Source of the DNA: Phycisphaerales bacterium
GTDB taxonomy: Bacteria > Planctomycetota > Phycisphaerae > Phycisphaerales > UBA1924
Reading direction: 5' to 3'
Assembly: GCA_020054055.1 (NCBI GenBank)
Contig: JAGVLZ010000033.1
Span: forward strand, 1 to 14,889
Length of the DNA stretch: 14,889 nt
The translations under genes were made by a program, and so were the position numbers. This document shows, in pieces, positions 1 to 7,013 of the stretch. Each line of letters starts with the position of its first letter. The stretch's first letter is position 1. The notes beneath the pieces were generated by a model. It searched no databases, was not told the origin of the DNA, and worked only from the letters and a program-made list of their open reading frames with translations.

Positions 1-78
1 CAGATGGCCACCCTCCGCCTGGTGCAAGATGACTTCCACGGCGACTGGAACTACACCATCAAACCGCGCACAACGTAG
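1..78 (+). CDS. C-terminal end of a probable ISAzo13-family transposase (partial)
   Basis: The window opens inside a reading frame of 26 codons ending in TAG at 76-78. Its last residues are FHGDWNYTIKPRTT. From memory of the family, a tail of the form 'M..L.L....FHG.WNYTI.PR' is typical of ISAzo13 transposases, annotated as 'Rhodopirellula transposase' with a DDE domain and common in Planctomycetota. Only the extreme C-terminus is visible, so the catalytic residues and the completeness of the element cannot be judged. The frame stops three bases before the convergent stop of the next gene, which leaves almost no room for the insertion-sequence end. The terminal inverted repeat should therefore fall inside the 3' end of that neighbour. 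The identification rests on about 15 residues. Confidence 0.6.
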   Translation, partial: QMATLRLVQDDFHGDWNYTIKPRTT

Positions 79-81
79 CAC

Positions 82-1005
82 TTATTTGCTGACGCGCCCA
101 AACCCCCATTTCAGTCGAAGCGCAGTGGCGACATCGACCAGCGACACCGCGGTCTGCGCAACGCCCGTGTACTTCACCTGCAATGATCCCCCGAGAGGAA
201 GTTGGTCGTACATCGTTATCTCAATATTCGGCTCCTTGTCGACCTGCGCATGGATAAGCAGGTTGTTCTTTGCGAGCGTGTATGAGTCAGTAGCCAGTGT
301 GACGAAAGTAAAAGCGGACGTACCAGGCGGAACTCCGAGATCACTGAATGAAAATGCGATTCGACAGAATCCTGCATTGTTGGCTAGGAGTTGCTCCATT
401 CTGGTTTCTACTCGGGAAAGAGCCGCTCGGATCGCATCGGTCTGTCCGGGGGGGTACGTCCCTTCTTCGGGCTGGTAAATAAAATCGAAATCCGCCCCGC
501 GGGCACCACGAGGTTTCTCAATGGTCACGCTGCGGCGCACAGGTGCGGTTTCACTTCCGTCAATGATCGGGGGCGCGAGAGGGAGGTGCATCAAATCGAG
601 TCTGTCCTTCTCTTCTCGCTCTGCGGAGTGGAAACAAGCGATTCCGAGTAGCCGAAGACGAGTCAAACGGTAGCCACCCTCATCGAAGAACACAGTTCCT
701 GGTCGCTCATGAGTCTCGAATGCGGGCTGAGGTGATGAAACGCCTCTGACCCACCGTCCATCCAGACTTGTCCAGACGGGAATGCTGTCTGGCACCGCTG
801 GCTTGTCGGCACCGTGGGGGATCGGGCCAACTTCGCGGGTCACGACTTCCATGCGCCCGTCCGGATGCATCTCCACCCGATCCGGCAGCGTGACAAAGAC
901 CCCCTCATCCGTCTCGCGCGTCGGCTGCGCGAGGGTCGCACCGCTGGATACCAAAAGCACCTCCGCGAGAGCGACGATCAATACTGACATGTTGCGCAGT
1001 TTCAT
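82..1005 (-). CDS. Secreted protein of unknown function, possibly a truncated zincin-like protein
   Basis: This is a 307-residue protein. The start at 1005 is chosen because GGAGG lies five bases upstream (1011-1015) and because it gives a clean signal peptide: basic MKLRN, a hydrophobic core at about 7-22 and a TLA/Q cleavage site near residue 26. An upstream ATG at 1047 would add 14 residues before the signal. Residues 40-160 are not recognised. From residue 171 the pattern FDFIYQP (173-179), then an amphipathic helix (189-209), a beta-rich stretch and LPLGGSLQVKY (269-279) recalls the N-terminal half of secreted planctomycete zincin-like metalloproteases. No HExxH is present and the protein ends where that part would be expected. 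The gene is visibly less GC-rich than sucC or speA. Its stop abuts a transposase end, so truncation by insertion is possible. The family assignment is tentative; the secreted nature is well supported. Confidence 0.75.
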   Translation of the reverse strand: MKLRNMSVLIVALAEVLLVSSGATLAQPTRETDEGVFVTLPDRVEMHPDGRMEVVTREVGPIPHGADKPAVPDSIPVWTSLDGRWVRGVSSPQPAFETHERPGTVFFDEGGYRLTRLRLLGIACFHSAEREEKDRLDLMHLPLAPPIIDGSETAPVRRSVTIEKPRGARGADFDFIYQPEEGTYPPGQTDAIRAALSRVETRMEQLLANNAGFCRIAFSFSDLGVPPGTSAFTFVTLATDSYTLAKNNLLIHAQVDKEPNIEITMYDQLPLGGSLQVKYTGVAQTAVSLVDVATALRLKWGFGRVSK

Positions 1006-1135
1006 GCGAACCTCCGAGGGTGAATGCCTCAGTAGTGCTGTACGCACAGTCTATTCGATCCGCGCTCCCGAGCATCGAGGAAATCATCTGGCCAAACCGT
1101 TTATTATCCTTGTTCCCTACAACCGGTACGGCTTC

Positions 1136-1150
1136 GGTTCGGCTCGAACC
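1136..1150. repeat. Short perfect inverted repeat in the divergent spacer upstream of rpmH
   Basis: GGTTCG and CGAACC form a 6-bp stem around the loop GCT. It lies in the 240-bp spacer between the leftward secreted-protein gene and the rightward rpmH. It could be an operator or a leader hairpin. I see no convincing sigma-70 promoter pair on either strand of this spacer, so the role is open. Confidence 0.3.
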
Positions 1151-1245
1151 CGTTCACTAGCGGCTCAAGCCCATTGCGTGTACCCTACTCGGCTCGATTT
1201 CGGAAGGGGCCATCCAACTTTCAGACACTCTTTTCAGGTACGACC

Positions 1246-1389
1246 ATGCATTATCCGCACAAAAACAGCAACCGGAAGCGCAAGCGGCGCATCGGCTTCC
1301 TCGCACGGATGAAGACCCGTGGCGGCCGCGCGACCATCAACCGCAAGCGCCGCGTCGGCCGATTCGTGAACAGCGCCGACAAGACCTGA
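1246..1389 (+). CDS. rpmH: 50S ribosomal protein L34 (bL34)
   Basis: This is a 47-residue, extremely basic protein. The core GFLARMKTRGGRATINRKRR (17-36) matches the family pattern GF.ARM.T..GR....RR, and the N-terminus MHYPHKNSNRKRKRRI corresponds to the usual short basic start. bL34 is a structural protein of the large ribosomal subunit that binds 23S rRNA. The ATG at 1246 is chosen because it gives the normal family length; an in-frame TTG at 1174 would add an unrelated 24-residue extension. The upstream sequence has only a weak AGG at 1237-1239. In many bacteria rpmH sits next to rnpA, yidC and dnaA. Here sucC follows after 17 nt and none of those genes is in the window, although a probable mnmE start lies at the far right end. 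The identification is certain for practical purposes. Confidence 0.95.
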   Translation: MHYPHKNSNRKRKRRIGFLARMKTRGGRATINRKRRVGRFVNSADKT

Positions 1390-1406
1390 AGCGTTGGGGC
1401 CCGCCC

Positions 1407-2630
1407 ATGAAGATCCACGAATACCAGGCGAGGCAACTGCTCGCTGAGGCGGGTGTTCCGGTTCCGCCGGGTGCTGTCATTGAATCCATCGAGCAGGCGG
1501 CCGGCGCGTACAAGCGTGCCGTCAGCGAGGCGGGGCTGGGTGAGAACGGCCTCGTTGTCGTGAAAGCGCAGGTCCACGCCGGCGGTCGCGGCAAGGCCGG
1601 CTTCGTCAGACTCGTTCGCTCCGCGAGCGAGGCGACCGACGCGGCCCGCTTCATGCTCACGAACAAGATGGTCTCCGTGCAAACCGGGCCGCAGGGACTG
1701 GAAGTCAAGAAACTGCTCGTCGCCGCGGGCGTTGATATCGCGAAGGAGTACTACATCGCGATCACGACCGATCGCGCGACGCGACGCAACGTGCTGATCG
1801 CTTCCGCCGAGGGTGGCGTTGAGATCGAAGAGGTCGCCAAGCGCAACCCGGCCGCGATCATTAAGACGCTGCTGCACCCGTTGCTCGGGCTCCAGCCCTA
1901 TCAGGCGCGGCTCGTCGCGTTCCGTGTGGGATTCAAGGGGACGCAGGTTAATCAGGCCTCGAAGATCATGTTGGCCCTCGCGAAGGTGTACGTCGAGAAG
2001 GATTGCTCGCTCGCGGAGATCAACCCGCTGGTCGTCACGCCCGCAACGGCCGCGCACCCGGACGGCCAGGTGCTCGCAATCGACGCCAAGTTCAACTTCG
2101 ACGACAACGCCCTCTTCCGGCAGAAAACCGTCTCGGAAATGTTCGACCCGACGGAAGAGAACCCCTCCGAGATCCGCGCGGCCCGCTTCGGCCTTTCCTA
2201 CGTCGCGCTCGAAGGAAACATCGGCTGCCTCGTCAACGGCGCGGGCCTCGCCATGTCCACCATGGACATCATCAAGCACCACGGCGGACAACCCGCGAAC
2301 TTTCTCGATGTCGGCGGCGGCGCAACCGAGGAGCAGGTCACCGAGGGGTTCCGCATCATTCTGTCCGACTCGGCGGTACAAGGGGTGCTCGTCAACATCT
2401 TCGGCGGGATCATGCGCTGCGACGTGATCGCGCAGGCGGTGGTGAACGCGGCGAAGGAAGTCGGGTTCAAGGTGCCGCTGGTCGTCCGCCTCGAGGGGAC
2501 GAACGTCGAAGAAGGAAAGAAGATCCTCGCGGCCGCGCGTTCCTCGATCCCGACCATGCAACCGGCCGATGATCTGGGCGACGCGGCGCGAAAGATCACC
2601 GCGGCGGTCAAGGCCTCTCGCGCCGCGTGA
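1407..2630 (+). CDS. sucC: Succinyl-CoA synthetase (succinate-CoA ligase), beta subunit
   Basis: This 407-residue protein is full length for the family (E. coli SucC is 388). It forms the ATP-grasp and part of the active site of succinate-CoA ligase, which converts succinyl-CoA, Pi and ADP/GDP to succinate, CoA and ATP/GTP in the TCA cycle. The N-terminal MKIHEYQARQLL is diagnostic. The ATP-grasp glycine loop HAGGRGKAGFV is at 58-67. EINPL (204-208) and the aspartate in IDAKFNFDDNALFR (225-238) match the metal-nucleotide site. GNIGCLVNGAGLAM (270-283) and GGIMRCDV (333-340) belong to the CoA-ligase domain. The ATG at 1407 has no strong Shine-Dalgarno and lies 17 nt after rpmH, so the two may be cotranscribed. 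The alpha-subunit gene sucD, normally adjacent, is not in this window. The next gene starts at or just after the sucC stop. Confidence 0.97.
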   Translation: MKIHEYQARQLLAEAGVPVPPGAVIESIEQAAGAYKRAVSEAGLGENGLVVVKAQVHAGGRGKAGFVRLVRSASEATDAARFMLTNKMVSVQTGPQGLEVKKLLVAAGVDIAKEYYIAITTDRATRRNVLIASAEGGVEIEEVAKRNPAAIIKTLLHPLLGLQPYQARLVAFRVGFKGTQVNQASKIMLALAKVYVEKDCSLAEINPLVVTPATAAHPDGQVLAIDAKFNFDDNALFRQKTVSEMFDPTEENPSEIRAARFGLSYVALEGNIGCLVNGAGLAMSTMDIIKHHGGQPANFLDVGGGATEEQVTEGFRIILSDSAVQGVLVNIFGGIMRCDVIAQAVVNAAKEVGFKVPLVVRLEGTNVEEGKKILAAARSSIPTMQPADDLGDAARKITAAVKASRAA

Positions 2631-2653
2631 GGGATTCCCGAAAGGTGGTTCGA

Positions 2654-3571
2654 TTGATCCGGTGCAAGGAACTGAAATCGCTCCCGGCCTATGCGGCGTG
2701 CATCGCGCTTGGCGTTGCCCGGTCCGCCTTCGCCGCGGAACCGATCCATCTCAAGATGGGGCTCACGCCTGGCCAGACGGTTCGCTACGGCTTCCAGGAA
2801 GTCGAACTGATCGTCAACCGCTCCGAGAAGATCAAAGAGGGCGTCATGCCCAGCCAGTTCCAGACCGAGGCCCAGGCGCAGTTCCGCGCGGTCGAGGCCA
2901 CCGCCGAGGGTCTGACGGTCGAGATGACGTATCAGCGCGTTCGTTTTCAGGCCGACAGCCGCATCCTGCAGGAGCCGCCCTCTTTTGACACCGCGGCCCC
3001 CGCGGAGGAAGCGAGAGAGAATCCGCTGGCCCCCGCGCTGCTGGCGATCATCAACAAGCCGATCATGCTGCGCCTCGCGGCGAGCGGGAAGATCGAGCGG
3101 GTCGAGCCGCCCACACTCGATATCCCGGACGTGAAGTTCGCCGGCGTCGCGGAAAGGATGCTGACCCCCGAGTGGATCACGTCGCGTTTTCAGCCCGTGT
3201 TCTCGCTCGCCGCGCCGGGGCCGGACGTGCCCGCGGGCATGTGGAGCGTGACGAGCGAGATGCCCACCGCCCAGGGCTCCGAACACTTCCTTCGCGTTCA
3301 CACCATGCATGTGGTCCGCGCGGTGAATCAGAACATCGTGACGATCGACCTTGCGGGCAAGGCGGAACTCCTCCCCGCAACCGCCGCGCACGACGCCAAG
3401 ACGAAACTCGTCGCGTTCTCGGGCACCGGCAAGGCGATCTGGAACACGGCCAGCGGCTTGCTGGGCGAGCGCACGATCAAGTACGACTGGCAACTCGACC
3501 TGCTGCCCCAGCCCGACCTGCCCGCGCAGGCGGATGTCAGCGTGCAGTTTCTGTTGATGGCGCTGAAGTGA
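2654..3571 (+). CDS. Secreted DUF6263-like protein of unknown function
   Basis: The protein is about 305 residues. The TTG at 2654 is preferred because AAAGGTGG (2641-2648) sits five bases upstream and it yields a compact signal peptide: basic IRCKELK, a hydrophobic stretch, then cleavage after AFA before AEPIHL. An alternative GTG at 2627 overlaps the sucC stop as GTGA and adds nine residues. The mature part begins with LKMGLTPGQTVRYGF, a 'lipid-carrier-like' beta pattern that I associate with DUF6263 proteins of Planctomycetota. It continues with long amphipathic strands, a GKIERVE strand and a C-terminal WQLDLLPQPDLP. No catalytic motif, lipobox or membrane anchor is visible. Coupling to sucC suggests cotranscription but not a shared function. 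The secreted nature is well supported and the family is a guess from overall pattern. Confidence 0.85.
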   Translation: MIRCKELKSLPAYAACIALGVARSAFAAEPIHLKMGLTPGQTVRYGFQEVELIVNRSEKIKEGVMPSQFQTEAQAQFRAVEATAEGLTVEMTYQRVRFQADSRILQEPPSFDTAAPAEEARENPLAPALLAIINKPIMLRLAASGKIERVEPPTLDIPDVKFAGVAERMLTPEWITSRFQPVFSLAAPGPDVPAGMWSVTSEMPTAQGSEHFLRVHTMHVVRAVNQNIVTIDLAGKAELLPATAAHDAKTKLVAFSGTGKAIWNTASGLLGERTIKYDWQLDLLPQPDLPAQADVSVQFLLMALK

Positions 3572-3581
3572 TCGCGCTTGA

Positions 3582-3596
3582 CGCGACAGGGTCGCG
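3582..3596. terminator. Stem-loop between convergent stops, possible bidirectional terminator
   Basis: CGCGAC-AGG-GTCGCG is a perfect 6-bp stem with a 3-nt loop. It fits exactly between the stop of the DUF6263-like gene (3571) and the stop of the convergent aldo/keto reductase (3597). There is no T-tract on either side, so intrinsic termination is uncertain; position is the main argument. Confidence 0.3.
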
Positions 3597-4643
3597 CTAC
3601 CGCCCCAGTTCGGCCATGCGGTTCGGCGGGTAGCGGTCTCCCGCCGCCGCGCCGGGGACGAAGTAGCGCTCGATCATCGAGAGGTCGCTCTTCGAGAGGT
3701 GGACGCCCATCGAGGTCGCGTTCTGGTCGAGCCACTTGCGACGCTTGGTCCCTGGGATCGGGACGATGGCGAATCCCGGGGCCGCGGGCGGCACCGAATC
3801 ATCCGGCGGATCGTTCTGTGCGAGCACCCACGCAAGCGAGAGTTGGGCGGGGGTACACCCTTTCGCGTTGGCGAGTTCGATGAGCATCTCCATCAGGCGG
3901 CGGTTCTGCTCGAAGTTGTCGCCCCCGAATCGCGGGTGGCGCTGGCGCGCGTCCCCCTCGGGGAGTTCCTGCATGTTCGTCAGTGTGCCGGTGAGCATCC
4001 CGCGGCCGAGCGGGCTGTACGCGACAATCGCGATCCCGAGTTCGCGGCAGGTCGGGATTACGCCGTCCTCGATGTCGCGCGACCACAGGGAGTATTCGCT
4101 CTGCACCGCGGCGATCGGGTGTACGGCGTGGGCGCGTCGGATCGTTTGCGGGCCGGTCTCAGACAGGCCGAGCGCCTTCACCTTGCCCGCCGTCACCAGT
4201 TCCGCCATCGCGCCGACGGTTTCCTCGATCGCGACATCCGGCGCGACGCGGTGCTGATAGTAGAGGTCGATGCGGTCGATCCCGAGGCGCCTGAGCGACG
4301 CATCGCAGCACTGCCTGACGTAGGCGGGGTCGCCGCGGGTGCCGATCCAGTTCTTCTTTTCGTCGCGGACGAGGCCGAACTTCGTGGCGATCAAGAAGTC
4401 GGTGCGCGTGCCGGTGCGCGGCGGGAGTTCCTTGATCGCCCGGCCCAGCAGTTCCTCGTTGGTCAGCGGGCCGTAGACATCGGCCGTGTCGAAGTGGTTG
4501 ATCCCGAGTTCGACGGCGCGATGGATGGTGGCGATGGATTCTTCGTCGTCCGGCACGCCGTAGAAGTCGGACATCCCCATGCACCCGAGGCCGAGGAGGG
4601 AGGATTCGACGCCGGATTGGCCGAGGGGGACCATGGGGATCAT
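3597..4643 (-). CDS. NAD(P)H-dependent aldo/keto reductase
   Basis: This is a 348-residue cytosolic (beta/alpha)8-barrel oxidoreductase. The catalytic tetrad is complete: D52 and Y57 in FDTADVYG, K88 in IATKFG, and H131 in YYQHR. The N-terminal LGLGCMGMSDFYG and the YSPLGRGMLTG segment (209-219) place it with the AKR13/YakC-like group. The cofactor phosphate-binding motif IPGTKRR is at 296-302. Members reduce aldehydes or ketones with broad specificity, so the substrate cannot be predicted. One oddity is a proline/alanine-rich insertion, about 278-290, just before the cofactor motif, longer than usual at that loop. The start at 4643 has only a weak AGG upstream; an internal ATG at residue 4 is an alternative. 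It lies downstream of the PH-domain gene on the same strand, separated by 198 nt that contain an inverted repeat. Confidence 0.95.
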   Translation of the reverse strand: MIPMVPLGQSGVESSLLGLGCMGMSDFYGVPDDEESIATIHRAVELGINHFDTADVYGPLTNEELLGRAIKELPPRTGTRTDFLIATKFGLVRDEKKNWIGTRGDPAYVRQCCDASLRRLGIDRIDLYYQHRVAPDVAIEETVGAMAELVTAGKVKALGLSETGPQTIRRAHAVHPIAAVQSEYSLWSRDIEDGVIPTCRELGIAIVAYSPLGRGMLTGTLTNMQELPEGDARQRHPRFGGDNFEQNRRLMEMLIELANAKGCTPAQLSLAWVLAQNDPPDDSVPPAAPGFAIVPIPGTKRRKWLDQNATSMGVHLSKSDLSMIERYFVPGAAAGDRYPPNRMAELGR

Positions 4644-4683
4644 GGCCTGATTCTATTTGGAAACCGGGAAGAGGAAAGACAGT

Positions 4684-4797
4684 CACAGATGACCCAGCTG
4701 AACCCGGATAAGAGTCAGAAAAAACTGTCAATCATGAACTGCGCACGCCGTGGCCTGCTTTGTATGTCGTGACCCGGGCGTATCTGGGTCATCTGTG
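4684..4797. repeat. Inverted repeat pair with 14-bp perfect arms in a 198-bp spacer
   Basis: CACAGATGACCCAG (4684-4697) and its exact reverse complement CTGGGTCATCTGTG (4784-4797) enclose 86 bp. Homology extends loosely inward (AACCCGG on the left, CCCGGG on the right). No protein of useful length is encoded. It resembles 'CATCTGTG'-type dispersed repeats that I recall from many bacterial genomes, here as a facing pair. It could be a small MITE-like element or two independently arising copies. Confidence 0.7.
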
Positions 4798-4841
4798 GCG
4801 GGCAATCGCCTTCGACTTCCCCGCACCGCCGAGGCAGAACC

Positions 4842-5294
4842 TCACCCCAGCGCCGAATGATCGTCGTCGTGCACGTCGAGTTCGCGCACGCCGCGTTCGC
4901 GGCGGACGCGGTCCACTTCGTTGCGGATGCGGTCCATGACCGTGAGCGCATCGGGGATCGCGGGGAGCACCACCGTCGGCGTCGTCGCGTCGCTGGTGAC
5001 CATCGTGAGCGTGCCCAGGCCGACGAGGCGCTGGATCAACGGCTGGTTCAGCGTGATGTCCTTCACGCGGTAGAGTTCGAGATCGTCAAGATGCTTGTTC
5101 AGGATTCCCTTCTCGATGCGGAATCGCTGGGTGGTGAGCGTGAAGCGCATGCACTTCACGGCGAGCCAGTGGTAGATGGCGAAGGGGATCGGCAGGATCA
5201 GCACGCACGCAGCAAACCAAAGGACGTTTGTCCACTGGCTGGGGGTGCCTTGCCAGATGGTTGATTCGGGGGCGGTGGTGGTCGGGCCGGGCAT
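4842..5294 (-). CDS. Membrane-anchored bacterial PH-domain protein (bPH_2, YdbS-like)
   Basis: This is a 150-residue protein. A single hydrophobic segment lies at about 23-47 (WTNVLWFAAC to LAVKC). It is followed by a bPH_2 (formerly DUF304) domain with the characteristic FTLTTQRFRIEKGIL (51-65), DLELYRVKDITLNQPLIQRL (71-90) and GLGTLTMVTSDATTP (92-106). These domains are found in bacterial inner-membrane proteins of the YdbS/YdbT type; the biochemical role is unknown. The start is secured by AAGGAG about eight bases upstream of the ATG at 5294. The C-terminal 20 residues are charged and histidine/aspartate rich. It lies 84 nt downstream of ispD on the same strand and may be cotranscribed with it, though a short heptamer repeat occupies the gap. 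Confidence 0.9.
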   Translation of the reverse strand: MPGPTTTAPESTIWQGTPSQWTNVLWFAACVLILPIPFAIYHWLAVKCMRFTLTTQRFRIEKGILNKHLDDLELYRVKDITLNQPLIQRLVGLGTLTMVTSDATTPTVVLPAIPDALTVMDRIRNEVDRVRRERGVRELDVHDDDHSALG

Positions 5295-5346
5295 GGTGAG
5301 TCTCCTTCAATGCTGTTCTTCGGGATTTCAAGACCGAGTTCTGAAA

Positions 5347-5370
5347 CTCAAGCCCCAAGCCTCAAGCCCC
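5347..5370. repeat. Heptamer tandem repeat CAAGCCY between ispD and the PH-domain gene
   Basis: Three consecutive 7-bp units (CAAGCCC, CAAGCCT, CAAGCCC from 5349) make two copies of CTCAAGCCCC 14 bp apart, at 5347-5356 and 5361-5370. The block begins nine bases beyond the ispD stop in the transcription direction. It is one of several period-7 repeats in this window. Confidence 0.7.
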
Positions 5371-5378
5371 CAGGCCTT

Positions 5379-6161
5379 TCAGAATCGTTTGTGTGTCGGC
5401 CGCTCCGTCGGCCCCTTGAACCCACCGAGCAGGCGGACGGTGTGCAGGTCGATCGGCCGCGTGATCTTCAGGTTGCGCGGGTCCCCCTCGACGATGACGA
5501 CCGGCTCGCCGAGACGTTCGATCAGCCCCGCGTCGTCCGTCGACGACAAGTCGGACTGCGCATACGCACGCCGGAGCAGGCCTGCCTCAAAGACCTGCGG
5601 CGTCTGGACGAGGACCAACCCCTCGCGCGGCACGGTCCCCTCCACCGTGCGGTACGACGCCTTCGCGCCGACGCCGAGGATCGCGTCGAAGGGGTCGATC
5701 TCCTTCGATTCGGTCGGGGCCGAGGCTCTCTTGATTGTGTCGGGCACGTCGATCGCCGGAATGACGGCCGGGTGTTTCTCGGCCGCGGCGAGGACGCGCT
5801 CGATCAACTCGATCGGCGTGATCGGGCGTGCGGCATCGTGGACAGCGACGTGCGTGGCGTCGGCGGGCACGAGTTCGAGCGCCGCCTTGACGGTCTCCCA
5901 GCGATGAGTCTTCCCGCCTCGGCAGACCTTTACCCCGATCAGGCCGAGTTTGTCGCCGTGGAACGCGAGGAACTCCTCGTACCCCTCCGCCGGCCCGGCG
6001 ACGATGATGCTCCGCACGCAATCGAGGTTGACGAAGAGTTCGACGGTGCGCTGGAGCACGGGTCGGCCGCCGAGGTCCTCATCGACCTTGCTCCGCAGGC
6101 CGCCAGAAGCCGCGTAACGCTGCGAGGCCCCCGCGGCCGGGATAATCACCGCCAGATTCAT
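5379..6161 (-). CDS. ispD: 2-C-methyl-D-erythritol 4-phosphate cytidylyltransferase
   Basis: This 260-residue enzyme performs the third step of the MEP isoprenoid pathway, joining CTP and MEP to give CDP-ME and PPi. The nucleotide-binding N-terminus AVIIPAAGASQRY (4-16), with K25 in the usual KxY/K position, is clear. The family signature VAVHDAARP is at 105-113. TPQVF (187-191) and the STDD motif (207-210) complete the active site, and K232 in NLKIT matches the substrate-binding lysine. The protein is about 25 residues longer than E. coli IspD (236). The excess lies at about 141-170 between the DTIKR strand and the TPQ motif. A weak GGA precedes the ATG at 6161. It is divergent from the glutamine amidotransferase gene across an 82-bp spacer that carries a heptamer repeat. 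No ispF or other MEP gene is present in the window. Confidence 0.96.
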   Translation of the reverse strand: MNLAVIIPAAGASQRYAASGGLRSKVDEDLGGRPVLQRTVELFVNLDCVRSIIVAGPAEGYEEFLAFHGDKLGLIGVKVCRGGKTHRWETVKAALELVPADATHVAVHDAARPITPIELIERVLAAAEKHPAVIPAIDVPDTIKRASAPTESKEIDPFDAILGVGAKASYRTVEGTVPREGLVLVQTPQVFEAGLLRRAYAQSDLSSTDDAGLIERLGEPVVIVEGDPRNLKITRPIDLHTVRLLGGFKGPTERPTHKRF

Positions 6162-6197
6162 CCGAGAATCCTACAGAACCACCCTCTCCTTCTCTCT

Positions 6198-6225
6198 ACT
6201 CCCTATTCCCCACTCCCTACTCCCT
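6198..6225. repeat. Heptamer tandem repeat ACTCCCT/ATTCCCC in a divergent promoter region
   Basis: There are four 7-bp units: ACTCCCT, ATTCCCC, ACTCCCT, ACTCCCT. The block lies 18 nt before the ATG at 6244 and 36 nt before the leftward ispD start. On the minus strand it presents four G-runs (6222-6224, 6215-6217, 6208-6211, 6201-6203) with 3-4 nt loops, a possible three-tetrad quadruplex in the ispD leader. No Shine-Dalgarno is visible between the repeat and the rightward start. Confidence 0.8.
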
Positions 6226-6243
6226 TCGCGGTACTCTCTCCCC

Positions 6244-6966
6244 ATGTCTATCATCGTCTTCCAGCACAGCGAATCCGAACGCCCCGGCCGGCTGGGGACC
6301 ACCCTGCGCGACCAGGCGCTCGACCTCGACATCCGGCGGCTTGACCGGGGGGACACGGTCCCCACAGACTTTGACAACGTGGACGGCGTGATCGCCCTCG
6401 GCGGACCACAGTACGTCTCCGCCGCCCGCGAATCGTGGATCGCAAAGGAGATCGCGTTCCTGAAAGAGGCTCACGCGAGACAACTGCCCGTCATCGGCAT
6501 CTGCCTCGGCCACCAGATGATCGCCGCGGCTCTCGGCGCGAGCGTCGCTCCGATGGACAAGCCGGAGGTCGGCTTTGTCGATGTAGACCTTTCGGCCGCC
6601 GGGCAAACGGACCCAATCCTCGCGGGGATCGCGTGGCGCTCGCCTCAGTTCCATCTGCACGCCGAGGAGGTCAAGGATGTCCCGGCGGGGGCGACGCTTC
6701 TGGCGTCGAGCAGGCAATGCAAGGTGCAGGCGTTCCGCGCGGGGTTGCGCACCTACGCCTTTCAGTATCACCCCGAGTTCGACCGCGCGATGATCAAGGT
6801 CGGGCTGCACGAGCACCGCGAACTGGCCGTCCGCGCGGGAATGGGCGCCCCGCGGGTCGAGCAGCAGGCGGACAAGCACTATGAAATGTTCGCCAGGCTC
6901 GGCGACCGGCTGGCGCTGAACATCGCGACGTACCTGATCCCCCGCGTGGCGACCTCCATGCGGTGA
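6244..6966 (+). CDS. Class I glutamine amidotransferase (GMP-synthase-subunit-like, standalone)
   Basis: This 240-residue protein consists of a single GATase1 domain. The nucleophile elbow is GICLGHQ, with C87. The rest of the triad is H176 and E178 in YAFQYHPEFD. An oxyanion-type strand GVIALGGPQYV lies at 48-58. Domains like this hydrolyse glutamine and hand ammonia to a synthetase. As a standalone protein it resembles the 'GMP synthase-glutamine amidotransferase-like' group, whose acceptor is generally unknown, and no synthetase partner is encoded nearby. It is not carA or guaA itself, because no ATP-pyrophosphatase domain follows. The C-terminal 60 residues are helical and basic. No Shine-Dalgarno precedes the ATG at 6244; the spacer there is pyrimidine-rich. 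The spacer to the next gene (145 nt) is almost wholly tandem repeat. Confidence 0.93.
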   Translation: MSIIVFQHSESERPGRLGTTLRDQALDLDIRRLDRGDTVPTDFDNVDGVIALGGPQYVSAARESWIAKEIAFLKEAHARQLPVIGICLGHQMIAAALGASVAPMDKPEVGFVDVDLSAAGQTDPILAGIAWRSPQFHLHAEEVKDVPAGATLLASSRQCKVQAFRAGLRTYAFQYHPEFDRAMIKVGLHEHRELAVRAGMGAPRVEQQADKHYEMFARLGDRLALNIATYLIPRVATSMR

Positions 6967-6976
6967 AAGAGACACA

Positions 6977-7001
6977 CGCGGAGGCGCGGAGGACGCGGAG
7001 G
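6977..7001. repeat. Short direct repeat CGCGGAGG (three copies)
   Basis: Copies lie at 6977-6984, 6985-6992 and 6994-7001, starting ten bases after the amidotransferase stop. The unit is Shine-Dalgarno-like (GGAGG), but no gene starts here: the ATG at 7007 opens no supported frame. Confidence 0.7.
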
Positions 7002-7013
7002 AAGACATGAAGA

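Noticed and set aside
1136..1152. tRNA T-arm-like sequence (GGTTCG...CGAACC)
   Set aside because: No acceptor stem, anticodon arm or other tRNA elements are found around it. I saw no tRNA or rRNA anywhere in the window.
1174..1245. TTG start giving a 71-residue L34
   Set aside because: bL34 proteins are about 44-50 residues and begin just before the basic core. The ATG at 1246 fits.
1251..2561. Leftward open frame opposite rpmH and sucC
   Set aside because: It mirrors two certain genes and has the same Arg/Asp/His-rich shadow composition.
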